A stretch of 64,000 bases of DNA from contig NZ_CP060202.1 in NCBI RefSeq assembly GCF_014250515.1, positions 4,041,501 through 4,105,500 on the forward strand. The letters run 5' to 3'. Below the pieces are notes generated by a model, which saw only the letters and a program-made list of their open reading frames with translations, was not told where the DNA came from and did not search any database. Made by a program: the position numbers and the translations under genes. Source of the DNA: Hymenobacter sediminicola. GTDB taxonomy: Bacteria > Bacteroidota > Bacteroidia > Cytophagales > Hymenobacteraceae. The number at the start of each line of letters is the position of its first letter. The first letter of the stretch is position 1. Below are positions 34,517 through 42,705 of the stretch, piece after piece.

Positions 34517-35137
34517 TTATTTAATCACGGCAATTTCTACGCGGCGGTTTTGCTGGCGGCCTTCAGCAGTAGCATTGGAAGCCACCGGAGCTGTTTCGCC
34601 CATAGGCTCAATGCTAACCCGAGCATCGCCCATACCACCGTTCTGAGAAAGCCATTTCTTTACAGCTTCAGCCCGTTTGGCGCTTAGTTCGCGGTTGTAC
34701 GACTTGTCACCCCGCGAATCAGCGAAGCCCATTACGCGCACCTGGCTTTTACCGTAGCGCCGTCCTACGGAGGCGGCTATTTCCGACAACGCCCGCGTAG
34801 CAGTAGGCTTGATTTCAGCCTTGTCCGTATCAAACAGCACTGTTTCTTCCAGTCCATACACGCTGAACCGGTCGTCGCCGCGCACTGAAATTTCGGGCAA
34901 ATCGATTTCCTCGTAGGTTTCGTTGGCCAAAGTAGCTTTGGTCATATCCCAGGCGGCATCGGCAGCATTTGCTGTCTTGGTAGCGGCATCAGCCACGATA
35001 GCGCCGTCGCGGGCCACCACGGCCGTGTCGGTGGTAGCTTCCTGAAGCTGATCTTTTTCTTCGGGCTTCTTCAGGTCGTTGCAGGCGGAAGCCAGCAAAG
35101 CCGTTGCGGCCAGAGCGGAGAGCAAATGTTTTTTCAT
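34517..35137 (-). CDS. OmpA-family lipoprotein
   Basis: 206 residues from the ATG at 35137 (MKKHLLSALAATALLASAC): a lipoprotein signal with Cys at 19. An upstream extension of the open frame would mask it and is rejected. A linker with many Ala/Asp/Lys (about 25-85) precedes a C-terminal OmpA/Pal peptidoglycan-binding domain (VLFDTDKAEIKPTA, VRVMGFADSRGDKSYNRELSAKRAEAV, GRQQNRRVEIAV) with the conserved Asp and Arg that bind diaminopimelate. It likely tethers the outer membrane to the wall. Confidence 0.9.
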   Translation of the reverse strand: MKKHLLSALAATALLASACNDLKKPEEKDQLQEATTDTAVVARDGAIVADAATKTANAADAAWDMTKATLANETYEEIDLPEISVRGDDRFSVYGLEETVLFDTDKAEIKPTATRALSEIAASVGRRYGKSQVRVMGFADSRGDKSYNRELSAKRAEAVKKWLSQNGGMGDARVSIEPMGETAPVASNATAEGRQQNRRVEIAVIK

Positions 35138-35193
35138 CGGATGGAGAGAATAAGGGAGAATACGGGTGAAAAAGGTCCGGAACGTAGCCGGCC

Positions 35194-36594
35194 TTACTTG
35201 CCGCCTCCAGTACGGGCAACAATCCAGGAACGGATAATTTCCTGCGTGGCGGGCGAAAAGGTTTCGCGGGGCTGCCCATTTACCAAGGGCCATTCGGCTG
35301 GGTCGGACTGGAAAAGATGGTTTACTCCGGGCAGCTTTTTGCTGGTCATGTCACGGTTGCCGCGCAGGGTTTTGGTCAGAGCCGTCAGGTTCGATTCCGC
35401 CGCTACGTACAGGTCGGCGGTTCCGTTTAGCAACAGAACGGGGCATTTTACCTTTTCCAGATGCTTCAGCGGGTCGAAACCCAGAAAATACCGGTACCGG
35501 AAAGAGGTCAGTTCGGCGGCACTGGCCTGCGCTGCTTCCCCATCTACTGCCGTATTGTTCTGGCGCAGCATATTGGCCACAATAGCTTTGGCCTGTGCCT
35601 CATCGGGAGTCTGGCGCACTATTTCAAGCATTGCTTTCTGGCGCTTGGAAGCGGCATCTATCTGCGCCTGCTCCGTGCCCAGCGAACGGAGTAGCGCAGC
35701 CTGCTGCTGCACAGCCAGTTCATTTCCCGGCACTCCGTAGGCGGCCAGCGTCACTACAAAAGCGGGCGGCAAAGGCTGCGTAGCCGAGAGTAGCGCCACG
35801 TTGCCGCCTTCTCCGTGTCCAATTACGCCAATCTGCGCCAAGTTGATTTCGGGGCGGGTACGCAGAAAGTTTAGACTGGCCTGCACATCACTGACCAGTT
35901 CGGCGATGGTAGTGCGGGCCAGGTCGCCGGTGGAGCTGCCGGTGCCCCGGTCATCGAAGCGCAACACGGCAATACCACGGCGCGTGAGGTAGTCGCCCAG
36001 GATACCCATCATGCGGTAGGTACCCACGGTACCGTCCCGGTCGTGGGCGCCGGCATCGGAAAGCAGCACCACGGCCGGAAACGGACCCGCTCCGGCCGGA
36101 ACCGTGAGCATCCCCGCCAGGCGCAGGTTGGCGGGTATATTGGAGTACACTACTTCCTCCTCGCGGTAAGGCGGCGTGAGGCGGGCTTTGGGGGCCGTGT
36201 TGATGGCAGCTGCCGTAAACGTGAGCGTAAGCGGCGACTGGTAGCCGGGCTGCCGCCACACCCCGTCTATCTGCTTGCCGCCGGATGCCAGCCGGCCCAC
36301 AAAGCTGCTGCCGGCCTCTTCAGCGGCAAATATGACCGTGTCGCCCTTTATTTCCACAGCCACGGCTATCTGGCTGACTTTCTGCAGCGGCACATCGAGT
36401 GTGGCGAAGTACGAGCCCCCAGTGAGGCTTACCAGCCGAAACACCACCTCCAACTGCCCGCCGGGCACTTTGAGCGGGCCTTTCCACAGCCCATCCAGGG
36501 TAGGTGCGGCGGTGGCAGAAAGTGTTGCTGCGCCTCCGAGCAGTAGCCAAAGCCACAGGCAGCGCAGCCAGAAAGCGTGAGTACGTGTTTTCAT
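35194..36594 (-). CDS. Alpha/beta hydrolase-fold protein with nucleophile Ser replaced by Gly
   Basis: 466 residues from the ATG at 36594. Signal peptide to about residue 30 (LSATAA). An N-terminal beta domain (about 31-140, LDGLWKGPLKVPGGQLEVVFRLV) precedes a hydrolase domain (LSDAGAHDRDGT, VLRFDDRGTGSSTGD). The nucleophile elbow, GHSxGG in this family, reads GHGEGG at 259-264, so Gly261 stands where Ser is expected (codon GGA). Acid and His regions look intact (LLNGTADLYVAAESN, PGVNHLFQSDP). It may be catalytically dead, or use another residue. Otherwise it resembles secreted Bacteroidota hydrolases of the dienelactone-hydrolase type. Confidence 0.83.
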   Translation of the reverse strand: MKTRTHAFWLRCLWLWLLLGGAATLSATAAPTLDGLWKGPLKVPGGQLEVVFRLVSLTGGSYFATLDVPLQKVSQIAVAVEIKGDTVIFAAEEAGSSFVGRLASGGKQIDGVWRQPGYQSPLTLTFTAAAINTAPKARLTPPYREEEVVYSNIPANLRLAGMLTVPAGAGPFPAVVLLSDAGAHDRDGTVGTYRMMGILGDYLTRRGIAVLRFDDRGTGSSTGDLARTTIAELVSDVQASLNFLRTRPEINLAQIGVIGHGEGGNVALLSATQPLPPAFVVTLAAYGVPGNELAVQQQAALLRSLGTEQAQIDAASKRQKAMLEIVRQTPDEAQAKAIVANMLRQNNTAVDGEAAQASAAELTSFRYRYFLGFDPLKHLEKVKCPVLLLNGTADLYVAAESNLTALTKTLRGNRDMTSKKLPGVNHLFQSDPAEWPLVNGQPRETFSPATQEIIRSWIVARTGGGK

Positions 36595-36736
36595 AAGAGA
36601 GGACACAATAGGTGGAGCGTAGACTAGCAACAACAACAACCGCCGGGCGTCGCAGCAATGAGCATCCGGCTTCTACGCAAGATAATTATATCCTTATTGA
36701 GTAGGGCTAGCCGGGGAAATTCAGGGACGTTTTTTA

Positions 36737-36781
36737 CCGCAAACCGCCGCTTCTTCTGACAGAAAAAGCGGCGGTTTGCGG
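36737..36781. repeat. Perfect 16-bp inverted repeat after the TonB-dependent receptor
   Basis: CCGCAAACCGCCGCTT (36737-36752) and its exact complement (36766-36781) flank a 13-base loop, between the receptor stop and the hydrolase start. On the minus strand, the receptor's direction, it is followed by GTAAAAAACG rather than a T-run, so a classical terminator is not certain. Confidence 0.65.
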
Positions 36782-36794
36782 CAGGCCGGGTCAG

Positions 36795-39611
36795 CTACAG
36801 CCCTACAGTATATACAGCCTTCAGGTACACAAAGCGGCCATTGAACGGCATTTGCTGCGACTGATAGGGCAGGATATCGAAATCGTAGGGCAGGTTGGAA
36901 GGCTTTCCGTACTTGGCCAGGTAGTAGGCATTGAACTCGTCGAACGACTTGAAGCCGTCGGGCGCCCGGCCGTTGCGGGTTGCAGTCATGATGTCGTCGG
37001 GATACACGTCGAACACATTGTTGACGCCGGCCGTGAGCGACAGCGCCTTTACGGGCCGGTAGCTCAACGACAGGTCGGTGGTGGTTTTGGGCCGGAACAC
37101 CATGTACACGCTGCCTTCGTCCAGCGGGTCGAAGTTGAAGTCGTAGCTCTTCACCTGTCCGAAGTAGAAGTTGCGCAGCAGCACGCTGAATTTCTTGATG
37201 TCGTAGCCGGTGCTGAGGATGAGCTTGCTGGCAGGATTGCCGGTCTCCAGCAGGGAAAGCTGGCGCTGGTCGAGGTAGTCGTTGCCGGGCTTGAGGCGGC
37301 CTTCGCTCGTGCGGTCGGTTTGCAGGTTCTGGAACTGCAGAGGCACCTGCAGGCTACGAATGCGGGTGTTGTTGAAATTAGCAGCCAAGCTCACGTTGAG
37401 CGAGCCACGGCCCAGCGCGTTGCGGTAGGTGGCTACCAGGTCGAGGCCGCGGGTACGGGTGTTGGCGGCGTTGGTAAAGAACTGCGCGTTGTCGGCGTTG
37501 GCAGCCAGCAAGGCCTGGTTGAGCGCCGGGCGGGCCCCGGTAGTATCAATTCCGAAAATGCCCGACAGCAGAATCCGGTCGTCGATATCAATCTGGTACG
37601 CGTCGGCCGTGAACGTGAGCGAGGCGGTAGGCGTGATAACCAAGCCGGCACTGAGGTTGCGCGATTTTTCAGGGCGCAGGCTGCCGATGCCGGCGGCCCG
37701 GGCTACGTTGCTCTGGTTGTTGAACAGGCCGCTGTAGCGGGCCCCTTCGGAGGTAGGCAGCAGCGTGAGCTGGCGGTAGAGCACCTGCTGCAGGGCCGGG
37801 GCGCGGAAACCGGTGTTGTAGGCCGCACGCACGGCCAGCGCCTTGGCCAGCTGCAGGCGCGTATCCACCTTGTAGATGAAGGCCGAGCCAAAGTCGCTGT
37901 AGTTCTCGAAGCGCAGGGCCGTACCAACCGTCCACTTTTTGGTTACGTCGGCTTCCACGTCCGCGAAAGCCCCTACGTTGTTGCGGGTGCCATCTACGGC
38001 AAAGGCCGGGTCGAAGCCAATGAAGCCCTGTGCCCCGGCCGATGCGCCTTCCTTGCCCTGGGCGTAATCGAAGTAAGAACCTTTCTCGCCGGCCACTATT
38101 TCGTACCGGTCGTGGCGGAATTCGCCCCCAAAGGCGACGTTGGTTCCCGCCAGCAGCTTCGGAAACAGGCGGCTGAACGTGGCATTGCTCACGCTCTGGG
38201 TAAAGACCAGGCCGCCGGCGTCAAACTGTCTGGGCGAGTTGCTTCCCAGCGAGCTATTGAGCGTGTTGCTGATGTCGTAGCGCAGCGAGTTGCGGCCCAG
38301 CACCTGGCTTACGTCTAGGCTCCACTGGCCCAGCCCGAAGACGAAGCCGGCCGTGCCGGAGGCGTCATGAATGCGCGTGTTGATATTCGGCTGGTAGCCG
38401 TACGGGAAAATGCTTTCCACAATATCGGCATCGGCAGAAGCGGGCAGCACCCACGGCGCAACGGCCTCTCCCCTGCGGAAATTGTAGCCCCCAAATGAGT
38501 AGAAGGCCACTTTATCGGTGAAGGGCAGGCGCAGGTTGTACATACCCCGCAGGTTGCGGATTTTAGCGTCGCCGTTGACTTGCTCGAAGTCATCGTAGGT
38601 TTTGCCACTGGCGGCCAGACGGGCTTTTTCCTCATTGGCATTGTAGGAAAAGACCGGCCATGATACAATGTTGCGGGTGTAGTGGCGGGTGGTAGCGCCG
38701 CGGTAGTCGGCGTCGGCCGTCAGATTCAGGAAGCCTTTCTGGCCCAAGCGCAAGCCCCTGTTGAGGCTGAGCAGGCCCGTAAGACCGTCGCCCTCGGTTG
38801 TAATACCCGTATTGAGCAGCACGTTGCCCCCCTTGTTGGCCGACTTCAGGGTGAAGTTCATTACCCCAGCAATGGCATCGGAACCGTACTGAGCCGCGGC
38901 CCCGTCGCGCAGGACTTCCACCCGGTCCAGCGCATTAGCCGAAATCGTGTTCAGGTCGTAGCCTACGCTGCCCACCCCGCGGCTGCCGAGCAGGTTGATA
39001 AGGGCCGTGGTGTGCAGGCGCTTGCCGTTCACGAGCACCAGCGACTGGTCCGGCGCCATTCCGCGCAGGCTGATGGGGTCGACGTGGTCGGCGCCATCGG
39101 CGGAGGTCTGTCGGGTTGAGTTGAAGGAGGCCACCGAAAAGTTGAGCAACTGGCTCAGGTCGGTTTGCGGCACTACGGGCAGCAGCTCCCGCATGTCAAT
39201 CACGTCTACCGGCACTGGCGACTCCAGCACCGTGCGGTCGGTACGGCGCGTACCTACGGCCAGCGTGGCGACGGCCAGCGTAAAGGGAAACTGCACTGTT
39301 TGCCCGGCCACCAGAAACACATTGGTGAGCAGCTGCGTCCGGTGCCCCGGATGGGCTACCTGAACGGTGTAGGGGCCGCCAGCCAGCACCTCGGGAATGG
39401 CGTATTGCCCGGTACCGTCTGTGGTGGCCGTGCGCCGGATACCGCTGGGCAAATGAATGGCCGCCACGGTTGCCCCAACCAGTATGTCACCGGTTGCCGA
39501 ACTCACGGAACCGGCAATACTGGTTCCGGTACTCTGGCCCTGCGCTACCTGCGTGAGCAGCAGGAGCACGCCTAGAAGAAGAGAGAAAACGCGGGTAAAG
39601 ACTTGGGTCAT
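36795..39611 (-). CDS. TonB-dependent receptor with CarboxypepD_reg-like N-terminus
   Basis: 938 residues from the ATG at 39611 (MTQVFTRVFSLLLGVLLLLTQVAQG); the frame is open to 39671, but the -7 element at 39680-39687 fits the later start. Order: signal peptide, carboxypeptidase-regulatory-like domain at about 28-105 (SIAGSVSSATGDILVGATVAA), plug with LRGMAPDQSLVLVNGKRLH and DRVEVLRDGAAAQYGSDAIAGVMNF, then the 22-strand barrel ending FVYLKAVYTVGL. No SusD partner is adjacent, so it is more likely a lone siderophore, cobalamin or small-nutrient receptor than a glycan one; substrate unknown. It depends on a Ton motor such as the one at 2.6-6.6 kb. Confidence 0.93.
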   Translation of the reverse strand: MTQVFTRVFSLLLGVLLLLTQVAQGQSTGTSIAGSVSSATGDILVGATVAAIHLPSGIRRTATTDGTGQYAIPEVLAGGPYTVQVAHPGHRTQLLTNVFLVAGQTVQFPFTLAVATLAVGTRRTDRTVLESPVPVDVIDMRELLPVVPQTDLSQLLNFSVASFNSTRQTSADGADHVDPISLRGMAPDQSLVLVNGKRLHTTALINLLGSRGVGSVGYDLNTISANALDRVEVLRDGAAAQYGSDAIAGVMNFTLKSANKGGNVLLNTGITTEGDGLTGLLSLNRGLRLGQKGFLNLTADADYRGATTRHYTRNIVSWPVFSYNANEEKARLAASGKTYDDFEQVNGDAKIRNLRGMYNLRLPFTDKVAFYSFGGYNFRRGEAVAPWVLPASADADIVESIFPYGYQPNINTRIHDASGTAGFVFGLGQWSLDVSQVLGRNSLRYDISNTLNSSLGSNSPRQFDAGGLVFTQSVSNATFSRLFPKLLAGTNVAFGGEFRHDRYEIVAGEKGSYFDYAQGKEGASAGAQGFIGFDPAFAVDGTRNNVGAFADVEADVTKKWTVGTALRFENYSDFGSAFIYKVDTRLQLAKALAVRAAYNTGFRAPALQQVLYRQLTLLPTSEGARYSGLFNNQSNVARAAGIGSLRPEKSRNLSAGLVITPTASLTFTADAYQIDIDDRILLSGIFGIDTTGARPALNQALLAANADNAQFFTNAANTRTRGLDLVATYRNALGRGSLNVSLAANFNNTRIRSLQVPLQFQNLQTDRTSEGRLKPGNDYLDQRQLSLLETGNPASKLILSTGYDIKKFSVLLRNFYFGQVKSYDFNFDPLDEGSVYMVFRPKTTTDLSLSYRPVKALSLTAGVNNVFDVYPDDIMTATRNGRAPDGFKSFDEFNAYYLAKYGKPSNLPYDFDILPYQSQQMPFNGRFVYLKAVYTVGL

Positions 39612-39679
39612 AAAGCAGCAGAACAAGGGTAGGAAAATGCAAAAGGCAAAAATGCAGACGTAGCAGAGCAAGTGCCTCC

Positions 39680-39687
39680 CAAAAGTA
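39680..39687 (-). promoter_or_regulatory. -7 element for the TonB-dependent receptor
   Basis: TACTTTTG on the minus strand. It overlaps an inverted repeat AAAGTAG/CTACTTT (39682-39700), a possible operator. Predicted leader about 65 nt. Confidence 0.5.
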
Positions 39688-39903
39688 GAAACCCTACTTT
39701 CATATAGTGGCGTTTGTTAGACAAGCAGAACGTATTCCTCGCTCAATCCGGCTTGGCGCTGGATGAGCCAAAGCACCAACCGGAATGGATGTGTAGGCAT
39801 CTATTGAGTTCTTTATGGCCTTTGGCAGCCACCGTCCGGCGCTCGTGAGAAGACAGTATGGCGGGATAAAAACCCACCGTAGCCAGTCGCGGAAAAAGGC
39901 TCC

Positions 39904-39911
39904 CAAATGTA
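39904..39911 (-). promoter_or_regulatory. Second -7 element upstream of the receptor
   Basis: TACATTTG on the minus strand, a perfect TAnnTTTG at the edge of the AT-rich island. It could give a second, roughly 290-nt leader to the receptor mRNA or a separate small RNA. Confidence 0.4.
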
Positions 39912-40074
39912 GAAATTTAACTCGTTAAAATTATATATTATATAAAATTTATTATTATCAATTATATAAATATCTAAGTATCAACTTATAATTATTACAT
40001 AGCCCCTCCTACGGCACACAAAAGCCATACTGTGGGAAGCGCTGGCACTAACGGTATTGCCGGTTCATTGCTCT

Positions 40075-42573
40075 CTACTCCGCCACAAACACGCGCTTCA
40101 CCCGCTCGCTCACGTTGGTCAGCAGCTCGTAAGGAATGGTACCGATGCGCACCGCCAGCTCGGACAGCGGCAGCTGCGGCCCGAAGATTTCGGCGGTGTC
40201 GCCGGCCTGGGCCCCAATGATGTGCGTGACATCGGCCATGCACATGTCCATGCAGACATTGCCGATAAGCGGGGCGCGCTGGCCCCGAATAACGACTTCG
40301 CCCGCGCCGTTGCCGAAGCGCCGGTCGTAGCCGTCGGCGTAGCCGATGGCCAGGGTGGCAATGCGCCGCTCGAAATCAGCAGCTTGGCCGCGGCGGCCGT
40401 AGCCCACGGTTTCGCCGGGCGGCAGGGTTTTCACCTGCGAAATGGTAGTGCGCAGCGTACTGACGGGCTGCAGCGCATCCTGCTCGTGGCCGCTGGCTTC
40501 CACGCCATAGAGCCCGATGCCGAGGCGCACCATGTCGAAGTGGGCTTCGGGGAAGCGCAGGATGCCGGCTGAGTTGAGGGCGTGTTTGATAATCGGGTAG
40601 CCCAGGGCTTCTTCGAGCACGGGCGTCATGCGCTGGAAGGCGGCCAGCTGGCGGCGCGAGAAGTCGTTGTGCTGCTCTTCGTCGGCGCCGGCGAGGTGGG
40701 TGAGGGCACTGGCCACACGCAGATGCGCGGCGTTTTCGCGCAGGAGCTGCACGAGTTCCGGCAGATCTTCTTCGGCGAAACCGAGGCGGCGCATCCCGGT
40801 ATCGATCTTGAGGTGAATGGCGGGCAGCGGCTGCTCCTGCGCGGCGCGCAGGTAGTCGAGGAGCCGCTCGAAGGAATAGATTTCGGGCTCCAGATGGTAC
40901 TGGCGCAGCTTCTGGAAAGCGTCGGGCGAGGGATTCATCACCATGACGGGCAGGCTGATGCCCTGCCGGCGCAGGTCCACGCCTTCGTCGGTGTAGGCTA
41001 CGGCGAGGTAGTCGGCGCGGTGAAACTGGAGCAGGTTGGCGACTTCGGCCGAGCCGCTGCCGTAGGCGAAAGCCTTCACCATCACCATGAGCTTGGTGCC
41101 GGGCTGCAGGCGGCGACGATAGAAATTCAGGTTGTGGGCCAGCGCATCGAGGTTTACTTCCAGCACCGTACCGTGGATTTTCTGCTGGAAGGCGGCTACA
41201 ATCCGCTCGAAACCGAAGCGGCGGGCACCTTTGACGAGAATAGTTTCGTGGCGGAAATCGTCGGGGCGAAAGTGACGTAGGAAATCCTCGGTGGTGTCGT
41301 GGAAGGCCAATTCTACACCCTGAAAGGCCAGCTGGTGCAGGCGGATTTCGGGACCGATGCCAATGAGCCGGTCGACGCCGTGGGTGGCGAGCTGGGCAGC
41401 GGCACGGGCGTAGAGCTTGGGACCGGCAAGACCCGACTCCAGCACGTCGCTCAGGATGAGGGTGCGACGGCCACGGCGGGGCTGGCGCGCCAGGGCATCG
41501 AGGGCGAGTGAAAGGCCGGCGAGGTCATTGTTGTAGGTGTCGTCGAGGACGTAGCAGTCGTTTAGAGCCTGCTTCATCTCCAGGCGCATGGCCACGGGCT
41601 GGAGCCGGTCGAGGCGGTGCTGGATTTCGGCGGCGGGCACTTGGTGCCAGAGCAGCACCGCCAGGGCGTGAAGGGCGTTTTCGACGGAAGGCTCGTCGGC
41701 GAAGGGCAGCGTGAACGTATGCTCCTGGGGCAGCGGGCGGGCCATGCTTACACGCACCACGGTGCGGTCGGCGGAAGCCTCGGCCACCGTCACGGCCACA
41801 TGGGCAAGGTGTGGGTGCTGGCGGCTCCAGGTGAAGGTGCGGTGCTCGGGCAGGTGGCGGCTGGCAGCGGCATGAATCAGCTCATGGTCGAGGCAGTAAA
41901 AGAGCGTATCGACGCCGAGGAAGAGCTGCATTTTCTCTTCTACCTTCTCCTGGGGGCTGCTGAAACCCGCATCGTGGGCAGTGCCGAGGTTGGTAAACAG
42001 GCCAAGAGTAGGCTGGATGACGGCGGCGAGACGGGCCATTTCGCCACGCTCAGAGATGCCTGCTTCGAAGATACCGAGGGTGTGCGTGGCATTCAGCTCC
42101 CAGACGCTGAGCGGTACACCTACCTGCGAATTGTAGGAACGGGGGCTTTTGCAGAGGAGCTCATCAGGAGCAAGCAGTTGGGCCAGCCACTCCTTCACAA
42201 TGGTTTTGCCGTTGGAGCCGGTGATACCGAGCACGGGCAGACGGAAGCGGCGGCGGTGGGCGGCGGCCACGGCCTGCAGGGCGGCCAACGCATCTGCAAC
42301 CAGCAGAATGCTAGCCTCAGGATAGGCCAGCAGACCACCGGGAACTTCCTCTACCCTATCTACCACAAAGAGCCGCACGCCCTGCTTGTAGAGCTCGGGC
42401 AGGTAGCGGTGGCCGTTGTGCTGGGGGCCGCGCAGAGCAAAGAACACGCTACCAATAGCCTGACCAACGCGGCGGCTATCCAGGAGCAGCGACTGAATGG
42501 GTGCAGGGCCGGCCGGGGCCAACAGCAGGGTGCCGCCAGTGAGGGCAGGCAGGTCGGCAGTGAAATCGAGCAT
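40075..42573 (-). CDS. Bifunctional MurF ligase / alanine racemase
   Basis: 832 residues, a fusion of UDP-MurNAc-tripeptide:D-Ala-D-Ala ligase and PLP-dependent alanine racemase, joining supply of D-Ala with its use in cell-wall precursor synthesis. The Mur part (1 to about 460) shows the ATP loop GITGSNGKT (116-124), NVGTAHDAGF-like FTNLGTAHDAGF and DDTYNNDLAGLSLALDAL. The racemase part starts near 468 (VLEVNLDALAHNLNFY), with the PLP Lys500 in MVKAFAYGSG, the region RLGIGLYG and IGYADGYDRRFGNG. This fusion is known in Bacteroidota. The -7 element ends seven bases before the ATG. Confidence 0.95.
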   Translation of the reverse strand: MLDFTADLPALTGGTLLLAPAGPAPIQSLLLDSRRVGQAIGSVFFALRGPQHNGHRYLPELYKQGVRLFVVDRVEEVPGGLLAYPEASILLVADALAALQAVAAAHRRRFRLPVLGITGSNGKTIVKEWLAQLLAPDELLCKSPRSYNSQVGVPLSVWELNATHTLGIFEAGISERGEMARLAAVIQPTLGLFTNLGTAHDAGFSSPQEKVEEKMQLFLGVDTLFYCLDHELIHAAASRHLPEHRTFTWSRQHPHLAHVAVTVAEASADRTVVRVSMARPLPQEHTFTLPFADEPSVENALHALAVLLWHQVPAAEIQHRLDRLQPVAMRLEMKQALNDCYVLDDTYNNDLAGLSLALDALARQPRRGRRTLILSDVLESGLAGPKLYARAAAQLATHGVDRLIGIGPEIRLHQLAFQGVELAFHDTTEDFLRHFRPDDFRHETILVKGARRFGFERIVAAFQQKIHGTVLEVNLDALAHNLNFYRRRLQPGTKLMVMVKAFAYGSGSAEVANLLQFHRADYLAVAYTDEGVDLRRQGISLPVMVMNPSPDAFQKLRQYHLEPEIYSFERLLDYLRAAQEQPLPAIHLKIDTGMRRLGFAEEDLPELVQLLRENAAHLRVASALTHLAGADEEQHNDFSRRQLAAFQRMTPVLEEALGYPIIKHALNSAGILRFPEAHFDMVRLGIGLYGVEASGHEQDALQPVSTLRTTISQVKTLPPGETVGYGRRGQAADFERRIATLAIGYADGYDRRFGNGAGEVVIRGQRAPLIGNVCMDMCMADVTHIIGAQAGDTAEIFGPQLPLSELAVRIGTIPYELLTNVSERVKRVFVAE

Positions 42574-42580
42574 GGTGGGG

Positions 42581-42588
42581 CAAAGGTA
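42581..42588 (-). promoter_or_regulatory. -7 element for murF-alr, next to the start codon
   Basis: TACCTTTG on the minus strand; predicted leader about 4 nt, close to leaderless. Confidence 0.55.
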
Positions 42589-42670
42589 CGGCTGGGGGCT
42601 GAGGTGATGGGGTAACGCGCAAAAGGCAATACGTATAAGCCTGCACCTGTCACGTGTTACTTGCCACCCG

Positions 42671-42678
42671 TACCTTTG
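42671..42678 (+). promoter_or_regulatory. -7 element for the RarD-like gene
   Basis: TACCTTTG, perfect consensus. The predicted start is about 42682, which decides for the TTG start at 42706 rather than in-frame TTG codons further upstream. Confidence 0.5.
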
Positions 42679-42705
42679 CGGCTTGTTTTGCTTTTTGAGT
42701 CTGCT

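Larger units (their letters stand above)
39612..40074. other. Intergenic region with two similar promoter-like segments and an AT-rich island
   Basis: 463 bases without a convincing gene. Two nearly identical 16-nt stretches, about CTCCCAAA(A/T)GTAGAAA, lie about 224 bases apart (39676-39691 and 39900-39915); each holds a minus-strand -7 element. A run of about 100 bases from 39905 to 40003 is almost pure A/T. A 68-codon minus-strand frame (39700-39906) begins with TTG inside the upper -7 element and shows no recognisable features. Confidence 0.6.

Noticed and set aside
36852..38318. 488-codon plus-strand frame
   Set aside because: Fully opposite the TonB-dependent receptor; Val/Gly/Glu/Arg composition typical of the complement of a barrel gene in high-GC DNA.
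39700..39906. 68-codon minus-strand frame in the AT-rich gap
   Set aside because: TTG start coincides with a promoter element; no motif or signal. Could be revisited if conserved.
41617..42615. 332-codon plus-strand frame
   Set aside because: Opposite murF-alr, whose fusion is fully supported by motifs on the minus strand.
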